Virus record (IMG/VR): IMGVR_UViG_3300009603_000026 | Span: 1-40,943 of that record | Strand: one strand, 5' to 3' | DNA from: a virus | DNA: 40,943 nucleotides | Shown: piece after piece, positions 32,587 to 40,161 of the stretch | Layout: each line of letters starts with the position of its first letter | Numbering within the stretch: position 1 is the first letter of the stretch | Made by a program: the position numbers and the translations under genes | Notes under the pieces: model-generated | Database searches by the model: none | What the model saw: the letters and a program-made list of their open reading frames with translations, nothing else | Told to the model about the DNA's origin: nothing

Positions 32587-32621
32587 AAGCCTTGCCTTTG
32601 TATGAGGGGCGAGGCTTTTTT
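32587..32621 (+). terminator. Rho-independent terminator after the lipoprotein gene
   Basis: AAGCCTTGCC (32587-32596) pairs with GGCGAGGCTT (32608-32617) with two internal mismatched or G-U pairs, followed directly by a T-run to 32621. Confidence 0.75.
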
Positions 32622-32708
32622 GTGCCCTCACCGCAAAGAATTACAAATCAGAAATCGTGTTCAGCATAGTACGCAATACTAAAACTATAAATTTTTTATA
32701 ATTTACGC

Positions 32709-32738
32709 TTGACCTTTTCTCTAATAGTAATTTATATT
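32709..32738 (+). promoter_or_regulatory. Promoter of the rightward recombination operon
   Basis: TTGACC (32709-32714), 18 bases, TATATT (32733-32738): close to the sigma-70 consensus and in an AT-rich stretch. Transcription would start near 32745, leaving a leader of about 320 nucleotides before the first gene at 33068. Confidence 0.65.
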
Positions 32739-32747
32739 TATACACAC

Positions 32748-32766
32748 AGCGACACAGATAGACACA
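32748..32766 (+). repeat. 19-base direct repeat, copy 1 (second copy beside the integrase)
   Basis: AGCGACACAGATAGACACA; the copy at 40258-40276 differs only at the 14th base. This copy lies at the expected transcription start of the recombination operon; the other lies in the attachment region between integrase and sbcB. The pair brackets the recombination and integration genes. Confidence 0.55.
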
Positions 32767-32806
32767 ACGAGAACATGAAAACGGTGTGGTGACGCTGAAA
32801 TGAAAA

Positions 32807-33045
32807 CGCCCCGCAGGCGGCAACCTAACGGGGCGATACCCAGCAAGCTGGGTTAAGCAACATGTATTTCGGCTGGACCGGTCGGCAAACCGGAAAAGCC
32901 TAGGGAGGCAAATATCACCAACGAGACGTTGGTTTTGCCAACCAAACATAATCGACCGGCTATGGAGTATAGGCCGGCCAACAACGTTATTAACTCGGCT
33001 AACGCCGACTCAACAACCATCAACTGATTGGAATGTCCCAATCAG
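32807..33045 (+). ncRNA. Multi-hairpin structured leader of the recombination operon
   Basis: Seven successive inverted repeats in about 240 bases. CGCCCCG/CGGGGCG (32807-32835). CCCAGC-AA-GCTGGG (32839-32852). CCGGT/ACCGG (32878-32893). GGCAAA with inner CCAAC/GTTGG and TTTGCC (32907-32939). CCGGCTAT-GGAGT-ATAG-G-CCGG (32956-32977). CGGC/GCCG (32996-33007). CTGATTGG/CCAATCAG (33024-33045). The fifth presents GGAG in its loop. ATGGAGTATAG within it is repeated exactly at 33053-33063, over the ribosome-binding site of the first gene. No convincing protein is encoded. It may be a regulatory leader (antitermination or RNA-binding protein target) or a small RNA. Confidence 0.6.
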
Positions 33046-33067
33046 CCAACAAATGGAGTATAGCAAC

Positions 33068-33361
33068 ATGGCTAATACTGCTCAACAAATACCTGACGTC
33101 CGTCAGAGTACATTGAATGACCTGATTGAACAGGCCAGTAACTATCACGCTGCCCTGCTTCGTACTCGCCAGTTTAGCGGCCAAATCCTTATCGATGAAT
33201 ACGCATTCCGCATCAAGATTGAAGAAGATGATGCGGTGCTGTTAGTTCGCAGCGTTGAGTTTGACGACCCGCTTGCCATCGAGCGCATGAAGTCCATCAT
33301 CCGGACCATGCAGCAACTGATGCCGGCAACTGCCGCATTTACTGTTGGAGGTGCGGCATGA
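33068..33361 (+). CDS. First gene of the recombination operon, function unknown
   Basis: 97 residues from ATG 33068 (MANTAQQIPDVRQSTLND); GGAG lies 9 bases upstream, while an ATG at 33053 would use up that site as codons. An alpha/beta protein: 'LNDLIEQASNYHAALLRTRQFSGQILIDEYAFRIKIEEDDAVLLVRSVEFDDPLAIERMKSIIRTMQQLMPA'. No family is recognised. The stop overlaps recT as ATGA, so it is translated with the recombinase genes and is a likely accessory protein. Confidence 0.65.
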   Translation: MANTAQQIPDVRQSTLNDLIEQASNYHAALLRTRQFSGQILIDEYAFRIKIEEDDAVLLVRSVEFDDPLAIERMKSIIRTMQQLMPATAAFTVGGAA

Positions 33362-34260
33362 GCGAGCAACTAGCACAATTCCAGAATCAGGCGCCAGCAG
33401 CGCATCGCAATACCACCGACATGGTTTTGGACTATCAGGCCATGGCGCAAATGAGCAACCTGGCCGACATGATGGCCAACGGTCGTGCAACGGTTCCACA
33501 ACACCTGCAGGGCAACCCGGCTGATTGTATGGCGGTCATCATGCAGGCGGCCCAATGGCGCATGAACCCCTTTGCTGTGGCTCAGAAGACGCACGTTGTG
33601 CAAGGCACTCTGGGTTACGAAGCGCAACTGGTTAATGCCGTTGTCTGCTCGTCCACCAAAGTGAAAGACTCATTCCACTATGAGTGGTTTGGTGACTGGA
33701 CAAAGGTGATTGGCAACTTCGTCACTAAGACCTCTCAAAAAGGCAATCAGTATCAGGCACCCAACTGGACCGCTGCTGATGAAAAAGGCCTAGGCGTTCG
33801 TGTGTGGGCAACGCTAAAAGGCGAGAACGAACCGCGGGTGCTCGAACTGCTGTTGTCCCAAGCACAAGTTCGTAACTCTACCCTATGGGCTTCTGACCCC
33901 AAACAACAACTGGGCTACCTGGCTGTTAAGCGCTGGGCTCGTCTTTATGCGCCAGACGTCATACTGGGTGTTTACAGCTCGGATGAATTGCAGGAGCAAC
34001 CTGCCAGTGAGCGTGAAATCAACCCACGTGAAGAATCAGCCAGCGGTCGTCCGGAGCGTGAGCTGTATCCGGATGCTGACTTCGAACAGAACTTCCCGAA
34101 ATGGAAGAAAGCCATCGAGTCAGGCAAACGCACGGCTCAGCAAATCATCGACATGGTGAGCTCTAAAGCTGACCTGACCGCTGAGCAGCAGGAGCAAATC
34201 AAAGCAGTTGAAAGCCAACCGGCTGCGGACGAACAAGCACCAGCGCAGGGAGACGAATAA
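33358..34260 (+). CDS. recT: RecT-family single-strand annealing protein
   Basis: 300 residues. 'GRATVPQHLQGNPADCMAVIMQAAQWRMNPFAVAQKTHVVQGTLGYEAQLVNAVV' and 'WASDPKQQLGYLAVKRWARLYAPDVILGVYSSDEL' are hallmark RecT segments (PF03837). The C-terminal ~80 residues are charged and probably flexible. It anneals complementary single strands made by the adjacent exonuclease, like lambda Red beta. It starts inside the preceding stop and is followed after 2 bases by the exonuclease gene. Confidence 0.92.
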   Translation: MSEQLAQFQNQAPAAHRNTTDMVLDYQAMAQMSNLADMMANGRATVPQHLQGNPADCMAVIMQAAQWRMNPFAVAQKTHVVQGTLGYEAQLVNAVVCSSTKVKDSFHYEWFGDWTKVIGNFVTKTSQKGNQYQAPNWTAADEKGLGVRVWATLKGENEPRVLELLLSQAQVRNSTLWASDPKQQLGYLAVKRWARLYAPDVILGVYSSDELQEQPASEREINPREESASGRPERELYPDADFEQNFPKWKKAIESGKRTAQQIIDMVSSKADLTAEQQEQIKAVESQPAADEQAPAQGDE

Positions 34261-34262
34261 TC

Positions 34263-35975
34263 ATGAAAATCTTAAATTTAGTTCAGGGCTCACCCGAGTG
34301 GCATGCGGCCCGTGCAACTCGAATGACGGCATCAGAAGCGCCAGCAATGATGTCAGCGACTAAAAAAATGTCACGCACCGAGTTGTTGAAAGCAAAGTCG
34401 CTCGGTACCGAGAAAGAAGTCAGCGAATACGTGCAGAAGTTCCTGTTCGACAAAGGCCACGAAATGGAAGCGGCCGCTCGCCCGTTGGTTGAAGAAATCA
34501 TTGGTGAAGAGCTGTTCCCCACTACCGGCGAAACTGAAGACGGTGTGTATCTGGCGTCGTTCGATGGCATGACCATGCTGGGTGACATCTTGTTCGAGCA
34601 CAAGATGTGGAACGAAGCACTGGCCGAGGCGGTACGCAAAGGGAAGTTGCCGGCTGAATATTACTGGCAACTCGAGCACCAACTGATGGTGGCTGATGAG
34701 GCCGAGAAAGTCATCTTTGTGGTATCTGATGGTACCAAAGAGAATTTTGAATACATGTGGTACACGCCGGTTCGTGGCCGCCGCAACAAGCTCATTAAAG
34801 GCTGGGACCAGTTCAAGGCTGACCTGGCAGAGTTTGAGCCGGCGCCAGCCAAAGAAGAGGTGGTTGCCGAAAAGCCAAATGAATTGCCCACATTAATGAT
34901 CAGCGTTGATGGCGAAGTTAAGAGCAGCAACCTGGCTACATACAAGGACACCGCTCTGGCGTTTGTTAAAAGCATCAGCACGGACCTGCAAACAGACCAA
35001 GACTTTGCCAATGCCGAAGAACTGGTTAAGTTCTGTAAAAAAGCTGAGGGCGAGCTGGATAACGCTAAGAAACAAGCCCTGGCACAGACGCAAAGCATCG
35101 ATACGTTATTCAATACCATCGATGAGCTAAAAGAGCAGCTGCGCGGTAAACGTCTGCAACTGGATAAACTGGTTAAGTCACGCAAAGACGAAATCCGCGG
35201 TGACATCAAAAAGGTAGCCTTGGAAAAACTGCAGAACCACCTTGATGGATTGAATGAAGACCTGGGCGATTTTCAGGTACCAATGCCGGACGTTGATTTT
35301 GCATCGGTGATGAAAGGCAAGAAGACCGTGGACGGATTACAGGGTGCGGTTGATGATCACCTTGCAAAGGTCAAAATCGAACTTAACGACTTGCATGTTC
35401 AGGTGATGATGAACTGGCAGGCCTACCTTAAAGAGGTCGATAGCGACCTTAAATTCCTATTCCCGGACATCAAAGAACTGGCACTTAAGGACAATGACAG
35501 CTTTGCCGCAATCGTTAAGCAACGCCTGACTGAGCATGAGTTAGCCGAGCAGAAGCGCAAGCAGGCAGAGACTAAGCCTGAACCGGAGCCAGAGGCAAAG
35601 CCAGAGCCGGAAGCTGATAACCCTGCTGAAAGCACAGCTGCTCCAGCCCCTGTAAGCAATCCTATCGCAGATGACTACACGCCAACGGATAACGAGATTA
35701 TTCAGGCGGTGGCTTATCAATTCAACGTGTCCCAGGGCAAAGCAACGCTGTGGATTGCCGGCATGAAAATGCACCAGGAGAGCACTGGAGAGATTTCAAA
35801 CCTGGCTAACTTCCTTATCGACAAGATTGCCGATTCAACCACCCAGCGTGACCTTGAAGCGACCGGCAAAGAAGTCAGCAATGCAAAAGCGCGGGGTTAC
35901 TTGAGCGAGGCGGATTACCAGGCGTTACAAACGTCTTACCGCGCGCAAAAGTCCAGCACTCGCAACGTAGCGTGA
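34263..35975 (+). CDS. YqaJ-type exonuclease fused to DUF1351-like and C-terminal domains
   Basis: 570 residues in three parts. Residues 1-200 are a YqaJ/lambda-exo nuclease: 'GSPEWHAARATRMTASEAPAMM', 'LASFDGMTMLGDILFEHKMW' with D101, E112 and K114 of the PD-(D/E)XK site, and 'YYWQLEHQLMVA'. Residues about 220-430 are a helical DUF1351-like region ('EELVKFCKKAEGELDNAKKQALAQTQSIDTLFNTIDELKEQLRGKRL'). A Glu/Pro repeat linker (about 438-470) leads to a C-terminal helical domain. The enzyme degrades 5' strands to feed RecT. Fusion of all three parts in one chain is less common than separate genes. Confidence 0.88.
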   Translation: MKILNLVQGSPEWHAARATRMTASEAPAMMSATKKMSRTELLKAKSLGTEKEVSEYVQKFLFDKGHEMEAAARPLVEEIIGEELFPTTGETEDGVYLASFDGMTMLGDILFEHKMWNEALAEAVRKGKLPAEYYWQLEHQLMVADEAEKVIFVVSDGTKENFEYMWYTPVRGRRNKLIKGWDQFKADLAEFEPAPAKEEVVAEKPNELPTLMISVDGEVKSSNLATYKDTALAFVKSISTDLQTDQDFANAEELVKFCKKAEGELDNAKKQALAQTQSIDTLFNTIDELKEQLRGKRLQLDKLVKSRKDEIRGDIKKVALEKLQNHLDGLNEDLGDFQVPMPDVDFASVMKGKKTVDGLQGAVDDHLAKVKIELNDLHVQVMMNWQAYLKEVDSDLKFLFPDIKELALKDNDSFAAIVKQRLTEHELAEQKRKQAETKPEPEPEAKPEPEADNPAESTAAPAPVSNPIADDYTPTDNEIIQAVAYQFNVSQGKATLWIAGMKMHQESTGEISNLANFLIDKIADSTTQRDLEATGKEVSNAKARGYLSEADYQALQTSYRAQKSSTRNVA

Positions 35976-35985
35976 GGTGATGGCT

Positions 35986-36306
35986 ATGAATGCAAAAGAG
36001 AACGTAATTCAGCGACTGGCTTTTATGGCCAGTCACTATGAGCAAGTCGGTGGCTCTGAGCAGGCAGGCACGTTACGCGCAGCCATCCGGTTTATTTCTG
36101 ACAGTGAAGAGAGCACTGACAGCGCAGAGGTAAAGGAACTTAGGCAGAAGTGTAACGTGCTGAAGGCATCACTTCGCCTGCTTAGTAAAGACCTGGTTGC
36201 TCTCACTGAAGAATCCACTGGCGTTGCCGGCTGGCACCAGAACGGTGACATCGCGGAGTGGGATGAATTCGAGGGCATGATGAAAATTGCGCGGGGTGCG
36301 TTATGA
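35986..36306 (+). CDS. Small phage protein, function unknown
   Basis: 106 residues from ATG 35986, eight bases after GAGG; GTG 35977 and ATG 35980 are less well placed. Helical N-terminus ('NVIQRLAFMASHYEQVGGSEQAGTLRAAIRFI'), then a short coiled coil and 'GWHQNGDIAEWDEFEGMMKIARGAL'. No known domain. It overlaps the next gene as ATGA and begins a string of small coupled genes. Confidence 0.6.
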   Translation: MNAKENVIQRLAFMASHYEQVGGSEQAGTLRAAIRFISDSEESTDSAEVKELRQKCNVLKASLRLLSKDLVALTEESTGVAGWHQNGDIAEWDEFEGMMKIARGAL

Positions 36307-36515
36307 ATACGGCAAAACTTCGAGAGGGATGCGAAGCACTTCAAAAAGCTTTCGACTCATCGCAATCATTTAGTATTGCGCGCATCCAGAGAGTCACGAG
36401 GCTTGGTTATGTGGAAGCCAATGAATTGGCCCGTTTCGGTCTGGACAACGGCTACTTAAGAAACTGCCAGAGCTTACCGCAGAGGTTTTTTATTATTCCC
36501 GGAGGCCCCGCATGA
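36303..36515 (+). CDS. Small winged-helix protein (FtsK-gamma-like)
   Basis: 70 residues. 'FSIARIQRVTRLGYVEANELARFGLDNGYL' resembles the gamma winged-helix domain of FtsK (helix, 'IQR..RIGYnrA..l...Le..G.v'). It is probably a small DNA-binding protein. Both ends overlap neighbours by ATGA, so it is translated as part of the chain. The match is by pattern only. Confidence 0.55.
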   Translation: MNTAKLREGCEALQKAFDSSQSFSIARIQRVTRLGYVEANELARFGLDNGYLRNCQSLPQRFFIIPGGPA

Positions 36516-36868
36516 AAAACAAACTTCCGGGCGAAGGTACTCTAGTCCTCAATTACAAAGAATGGCAAACGGCAGTAATGGATGACTTTGAAGCGCAGCA
36601 CAACAAGCAAGAGTGTCCTGACTGTGGCGGTACCGCCACGGGTATTTGTTACCACTGTAACCAGTACATGGAATGTGAAGAATGCGATGGCAAAGGGAAC
36701 GTTTGGACTGATCGTGCCGGCGACCCTGTGGCTCTCCCGTCAACTGGATTGCTTGCCTATAAAAAGTACGTAATCAAGACGTTCTTAAAGCTTTCCAAAT
36801 TCACAGGCCGCAGCTACTGGAAAAGCTGCAAAGATTTTTTAAACCGAATTGAACGAGGTGCGTTATGA
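36512..36868 (+). CDS. Zinc-binding protein with DnaJ-like Cys repeats
   Basis: 118 residues. At about 36-68 it has 'CPDCGGTATGICYHC' and 'MECEECDGKG', three CxxC pairs with CxxCxG spacing as in the zinc region of DnaJ. The C-terminal half is basic and helical ('YVIKTFLKLSKFTGRSYWKSCKDFLNRIERG'). Possibly a chaperone-like or nucleic-acid-binding accessory protein. Coupled to both neighbours by ATGA. Confidence 0.6.
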   Translation: MKNKLPGEGTLVLNYKEWQTAVMDDFEAQHNKQECPDCGGTATGICYHCNQYMECEECDGKGNVWTDRAGDPVALPSTGLLAYKKYVIKTFLKLSKFTGRSYWKSCKDFLNRIERGAL

Positions 36869-37611
36869 AACTCGATTTTTTAAAAACCTTACAGGAAGTT
36901 CAACCTTGTGGCTTGCGCCCTGTTATGGACATTTTGGATGAGAGCTATCCGGTCATGGCGTTTTCTGATTGGAAAGAGCTGGCTATTCAGCTTATCGATG
37001 CCGGCTTTGTTAAGCGCCACAATAACGGTCAGTACCAGATTACCCCAGCGGGTAAGGAAGCTATCAAAAAAGGTGAGTATTTTATTGATGAAGCTAGCGA
37101 ACAAAATGATGAGGAACAACCTGACCCGCAAGACACAGCGAGTTCACGACCGGCACTCGACCATCCGTGGCGGGCACCACTGTCACCTGAAAAGCATGCT
37201 AAAAAAGCGACCAGTGAGTCTGAGCGCGAAGCCGAGGTTAGCGAAGCAAATGATGACACATGGATGCTGAAAGAAAGTGAAAAGGTTTTAGACCCTTTCG
37301 CCGGGACTGAATCTCGAACAGATAGCCAACAGAAGCAATCCAGCGATTGTGATCCAGCCCCGGAAGTAAAAATGGATATTAGCGGTAATTTGCTTCACGA
37401 CTTCTCCTGGGGATTGCGCGCAATGAAACAACAAGCTGAACCCAGCGATGGCCGTATTATCAGCTTACCCGTCAAAGATTCGGACCAGGAGCTTGCAAAA
37501 ATGTCAGTCGACCAGTTACTGATTGTTTTTAACCTTGGAAAGCAGGCCCGTGATTTGATTGAGAACCGACTGCGTGAACACAGTTTTTTATGTGATGAGG
37601 AGCCGGTATGA
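36865..37611 (+). CDS. Winged-helix protein with disordered middle, function unknown
   Basis: 248 residues. Residues 1-70 look like a winged helix ('SDWKELAIQLIDAGFVKRHNNGQYQITPAGKEAIKKG'). Residues about 75-175 are polar, Glu/Ser/Asp-rich and probably disordered. The C-terminus forms helices ('SVDQLLIVFNLGKQARDLIENRLREH'). A phage regulator or partner-binding protein is likely; no family recognised. Both ends are start/stop-coupled. Confidence 0.55.
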   Translation: MKLDFLKTLQEVQPCGLRPVMDILDESYPVMAFSDWKELAIQLIDAGFVKRHNNGQYQITPAGKEAIKKGEYFIDEASEQNDEEQPDPQDTASSRPALDHPWRAPLSPEKHAKKATSESEREAEVSEANDDTWMLKESEKVLDPFAGTESRTDSQQKQSSDCDPAPEVKMDISGNLLHDFSWGLRAMKQQAEPSDGRIISLPVKDSDQELAKMSVDQLLIVFNLGKQARDLIENRLREHSFLCDEEPV

Positions 37612-37901
37612 AATACCTTTACGCCGGCTCCCAGTCCAACGAGCGATTTGAGTTACTGCTGAGCCTGACACGCATCAATAGCGAGGATGTGGTTGCCGCC
37701 CTTTACGACCACCTGGTCAAGGGCGCAACTGAGAGCAGCGCGGCCATTATGAATGGTATATCGATGTCGAACTTCAACCGGGCATTTAGGAAAGTAAACA
37801 GTGTGGCCGCTTCGGTAGAGCGAATCAAAGAAATCGACCTTCGCAAACTGAATCAGTTAAGCGATAACAAGCAGAACAACACATTGGTGAATCATGAGTG
37901 A
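37608..37901 (+). CDS. PapB/KorA-like helix-turn-helix regulator
   Basis: 97 residues. 'VVAALYDHLVKGATESSAAIMNGISMSNFNRAFRKVNSVAASVERI' has the layout of PapB/FocB (PF03333) and TrfB/KorA-type regulators: helix, 'LV.G.t...A......s...f.raf.r.n.....ve.i'. It probably binds DNA within the phage. The start overlaps the previous stop as ATGA; the stop overlaps the next start by eight bases. Confidence 0.55.
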   Translation: MKYLYAGSQSNERFELLLSLTRINSEDVVAALYDHLVKGATESSAAIMNGISMSNFNRAFRKVNSVAASVERIKEIDLRKLNQLSDNKQNNTLVNHE

Positions 37902-38097
37902 CGTAGTAGATAACGCAAACGCCACGGCTGAGTACCTGGCAGAGCTAGCAGTTGCAGATGCTCGGTCTAGTCGTGACTGGCCAGAAGCATCGGGGCATTG
38001 CCTGAACTGTGGCGAAACGCTTAATAACAAACGCCGCTGGTGCGACAAAAATTGCGCCAGCGATTGGGAGAAACTACGCGTGCGAGGTGTCGCATAA
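37894..38097 (+). CDS. Small zinc-finger protein
   Basis: 67 residues. A helical N-terminus is followed by 'CLNCGETLNNKRRWCDKNCASDWEK', a treble-clef-like CxxC-x(11)-CxxxC arrangement seen in small phage proteins similar to DUF2116 zinc ribbons. Role unknown. TAATG coupling joins it to another tiny zinc-binding gene. Confidence 0.6.
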   Translation: MSDVVDNANATAEYLAELAVADARSSRDWPEASGHCLNCGETLNNKRRWCDKNCASDWEKLRVRGVA

Positions 38098-38258
38098 TGG
38101 GAGAGATAGCAGACGGAGTAATTAACGGTCTATTCTGCACACATTGCTGCGGCATTATCGATGGCGAAGAGCCAGGATACGAGCATAAATGCGAAGATTG
38201 TAAGCCACGCAAAAAACGTAAAAACAAAGGAAAACGTCATGGCCAGTCGCGGAGTTAA
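38097..38258 (+). CDS. Tiny zinc-binding protein
   Basis: 53 residues beginning [21 protein letters not shown] 'CTHCCG...HKCEDC' set of cysteines can bind one zinc ion. The C-terminus is very basic ('[18 protein letters not shown]'), suggesting nucleic-acid contact. TAATG overlaps the previous stop, and its end overlaps the ssb start by 20 bases, so it is part of the coupled chain. Confidence 0.55.
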   Translation: MGEIADGVINGLFCTHCCGIIDGEEPGYEHKCEDCKPRKKRKNKGKRHGQSRS

Positions 38259-38769
38259 CAAAGTCATTTTAATCGGTAACCTTGGTGCCGACCCGGAAGT
38301 TCGTTATACGCAAAACAGCACCGCCATCGCAAACCTTTCGATTGCGACTAGTGAGAGCTGGAAAGATAAAGCCACTGGTGAGCCGAGAGAGCAAACCGAA
38401 TGGCATCGCTGTGTAGCTTATCGTCGCCTTGGCGAAATTGCCGGCGAGTATTTGAAGAAAGGCTCTAAGGTGTATATCGAAGGCCGGCTCCAAACACGCA
38501 AGTGGCAAGGGCAAGACGGTCAGGACCGTTACACCACGGAAATTGTGGTGAACGAGTTGCAGATGCTGGATAGCCGTGGCACAGAGCAAAGTGGGAACAA
38601 ACCGGGAACAAACTGGGAACAGCGTCCGAGCTCAAGTCCTGCGCCGCAGCCGCAACCCCAACAGAGCGGTCTCGGCACAACAATGCCTGGCGCCGGTTCT
38701 CAGGGTAAAAGCTGGCAGGGTCCTGCGCCAGCAGCACAAGATTTTGACGATGATATTCGAGTGAGGTAA
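38239..38769 (+). CDS. ssb: Single-stranded DNA-binding protein with atypical tail
   Basis: 176 residues from ATG 38239, with AAAGGA upstream. The OB fold is complete: '[35 protein letters not shown]', '[37 protein letters not shown]', '[13 protein letters not shown]'. A Gln/Pro/Gly-rich linker follows. Bacterial SSB usually ends in DDDIPF, the docking tip for repair proteins; here the chain ends DFDDDIRVR, with the Pro-Phe tip replaced. It works with RecT and the exonuclease and in replication. Confidence 0.93.
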   Translation: MASRGVNKVILIGNLGADPEVRYTQNSTAIANLSIATSESWKDKATGEPREQTEWHRCVAYRRLGEIAGEYLKKGSKVYIEGRLQTRKWQGQDGQDRYTTEIVVNELQMLDSRGTEQSGNKPGTNWEQRPSSSPAPQPQPQQSGLGTTMPGAGSQGKSWQGPAPAAQDFDDDIRVR

Positions 38770-38771
38770 CT

Positions 38772-38972
38772 ATGATGCAACAGACAGTACAAGACAATCG
38801 ACACATTGAGGTGATGACCGTTAAGGAAATATGCGACCTGCTTCGCATTTCTCGTAGCACATTTTGTCGTGTAACGCAGAACCACGAGAAATTCCCGAAG
38901 CCTATTCCTGGCACAGGAAGTAAATTTCTGTACCCGGCTAAGGAGGTCAGAAAATTTGCTGGTCTTCAGTAA
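38772..38972 (+). CDS. AlpA-family regulator/excisionase-like protein
   Basis: 66 residues. 'VMTVKEICDLLRISRSTFCRVTQNHEKFPKPIPGTGSKFLYPAKEVRKF' is the AlpA/MerR-like helix-turn-helix pattern (PF05930). AlpA-type proteins activate integrase genes or act as recombination directionality factors for P4-type integrases. The gene converges on the integrase gene and overlaps its 3' end by 26 bases, so an Xis role is likely. Confidence 0.85.
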   Translation: MMQQTVQDNRHIEVMTVKEICDLLRISRSTFCRVTQNHEKFPKPIPGTGSKFLYPAKEVRKFAGLQ

Positions 38973-40161
38973 AGCGTCGGGCTGCTGTTTCTGCAGCATC
39001 GATAACTAACTGGTACCAGGCGTCATAACCCTCTTTCTGCTCGTTTATCCAGTCGTGGCGGTTGTAAATTGCCAGCACACCGCCAAGACTGTGCCCCAGC
39101 ATCTTTTCCACGACATGTGGCTGTACGCCCTGCTCTGACAGTCGTGTTGCAATCGTCCGGCGAAAGTCATGGACTCGCCAATCTTCCATATTCAACTTGG
39201 CACGTAACCGCCTAACGGCTCGTTGAATGGCATAGGTTGTGATCGGCTTTTTAAAGTCATTGTCCATTGAGCCAAACACGAAGTTGGGGCTGGGCGCCGA
39301 TTTCATCGTGTTCACTAGCTGAAGCATCTCGTCAGTTAACGGTCGGCGAATGGCCACACCGGTTTTGCTTCGCTCTTTAGGCACTGTCCAGATACGATTA
39401 TCAAAGTCGAATTCTTTCCACTTAGCTTCCCTGGCTTCCGAATTCCTGGCACCGGTGAGCATGATGAGCTTAATACAATTACGAACCGCCAGTGATAGCT
39501 TGGTGTTTTCAATCGACATCCAGATTAAACCGACTTCATGCAATTCAAGCACTCTGTCACGTTGGCTTTTGCTGGTACCAATTGTGCTCACTTCAAGATT
39601 CATGACTGATGGCGGGTTGATGAGTTCCCGACGCATACACCACCCCAACGCCCTTTTGGTTACCTTGAGCACCACCCCGGCATTATAAGACGACGTATTC
39701 TCCGCGATACCATCAAACAGCGTTAGCCATTCATCCATGCGGATGCGCTCGACGGGTATCGAGTAACGTCCTTTTAAATGCTTCTCTGCAATACTGATGT
39801 AATTCACTCGTGTGCTATCTTTCAGCTTCCGTGCTACATGTTTAGCCAGCCACTCATCCAGGCACTTATCAAGTGTCCACTCGCCGCCTGAATAGCGCGA
39901 GCGTGCCGCGACTTTGGGATCGCCCCCTTCTTGCAGCACTACGGACAATCGTGTAGCCTCATCTCGAGCTGATTTAAGCGTCAGCAACGGATATGAGCCA
40001 AGCGTAATGCGTGTATTGCGGCCACCAATGCGGTAGCGAAACTGAAAAGAAATAGTGCCCTTATCCGTTACCCTGGCATAAAGGCGATTACCAATTGATA
40101 TTTCTTGGGTTTTGTCCGGAGGCGTCTTGGTCCAGCTCTTGAGTTGTCTGTCTGTAAGCAT
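38947..40161 (-). CDS. int: P4-type tyrosine integrase
   Basis: 404 residues from ATG 40161, with GGAG just upstream; an ATG six codons earlier lacks one. The N-terminal DUF4102 domain ('ISIGNRLYARVTDKGTISFQFRYRIGGRNTRITLGSYPLLTLKSARDEA') is followed by a core-binding SAM-like domain and the catalytic domain. Catalytic residues are Arg239 ('TGARNSEAR'), His331 and Arg334 ('HDFRRT'), His357 ('GHSLGG') and Tyr366 ('IYNRHDW'), all present. It integrates and excises the prophage next to sbcB. Its promoter must lie in the attachment region. Confidence 0.94.
   Translation of the reverse strand: MLTDRQLKSWTKTPPDKTQEISIGNRLYARVTDKGTISFQFRYRIGGRNTRITLGSYPLLTLKSARDEATRLSVVLQEGGDPKVAARSRYSGGEWTLDKCLDEWLAKHVARKLKDSTRVNYISIAEKHLKGRYSIPVERIRMDEWLTLFDGIAENTSSYNAGVVLKVTKRALGWCMRRELINPPSVMNLEVSTIGTSKSQRDRVLELHEVGLIWMSIENTKLSLAVRNCIKLIMLTGARNSEAREAKWKEFDFDNRIWTVPKERSKTGVAIRRPLTDEMLQLVNTMKSAPSPNFVFGSMDNDFKKPITTYAIQRAVRRLRAKLNMEDWRVHDFRRTIATRLSEQGVQPHVVEKMLGHSLGGVLAIYNRHDWINEQKEGYDAWYQLVIDAAETAARRFTEDQQIF

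Noticed and set aside
32800-32855. A 17-codon frame (from ATG 32801) and other tiny frames in the hairpin leader
   Set aside because: Too short, overlapping the strongest stems, without good ribosome-binding sites. The open frame upstream of 33053 has no accepted start codon beside its GGGAGG.
34661-35209. 182-codon minus-strand frame inside the exonuclease gene
   Set aside because: It is antisense to a well-supported gene and has a Ser/Leu-rich composition typical of shadow frames.
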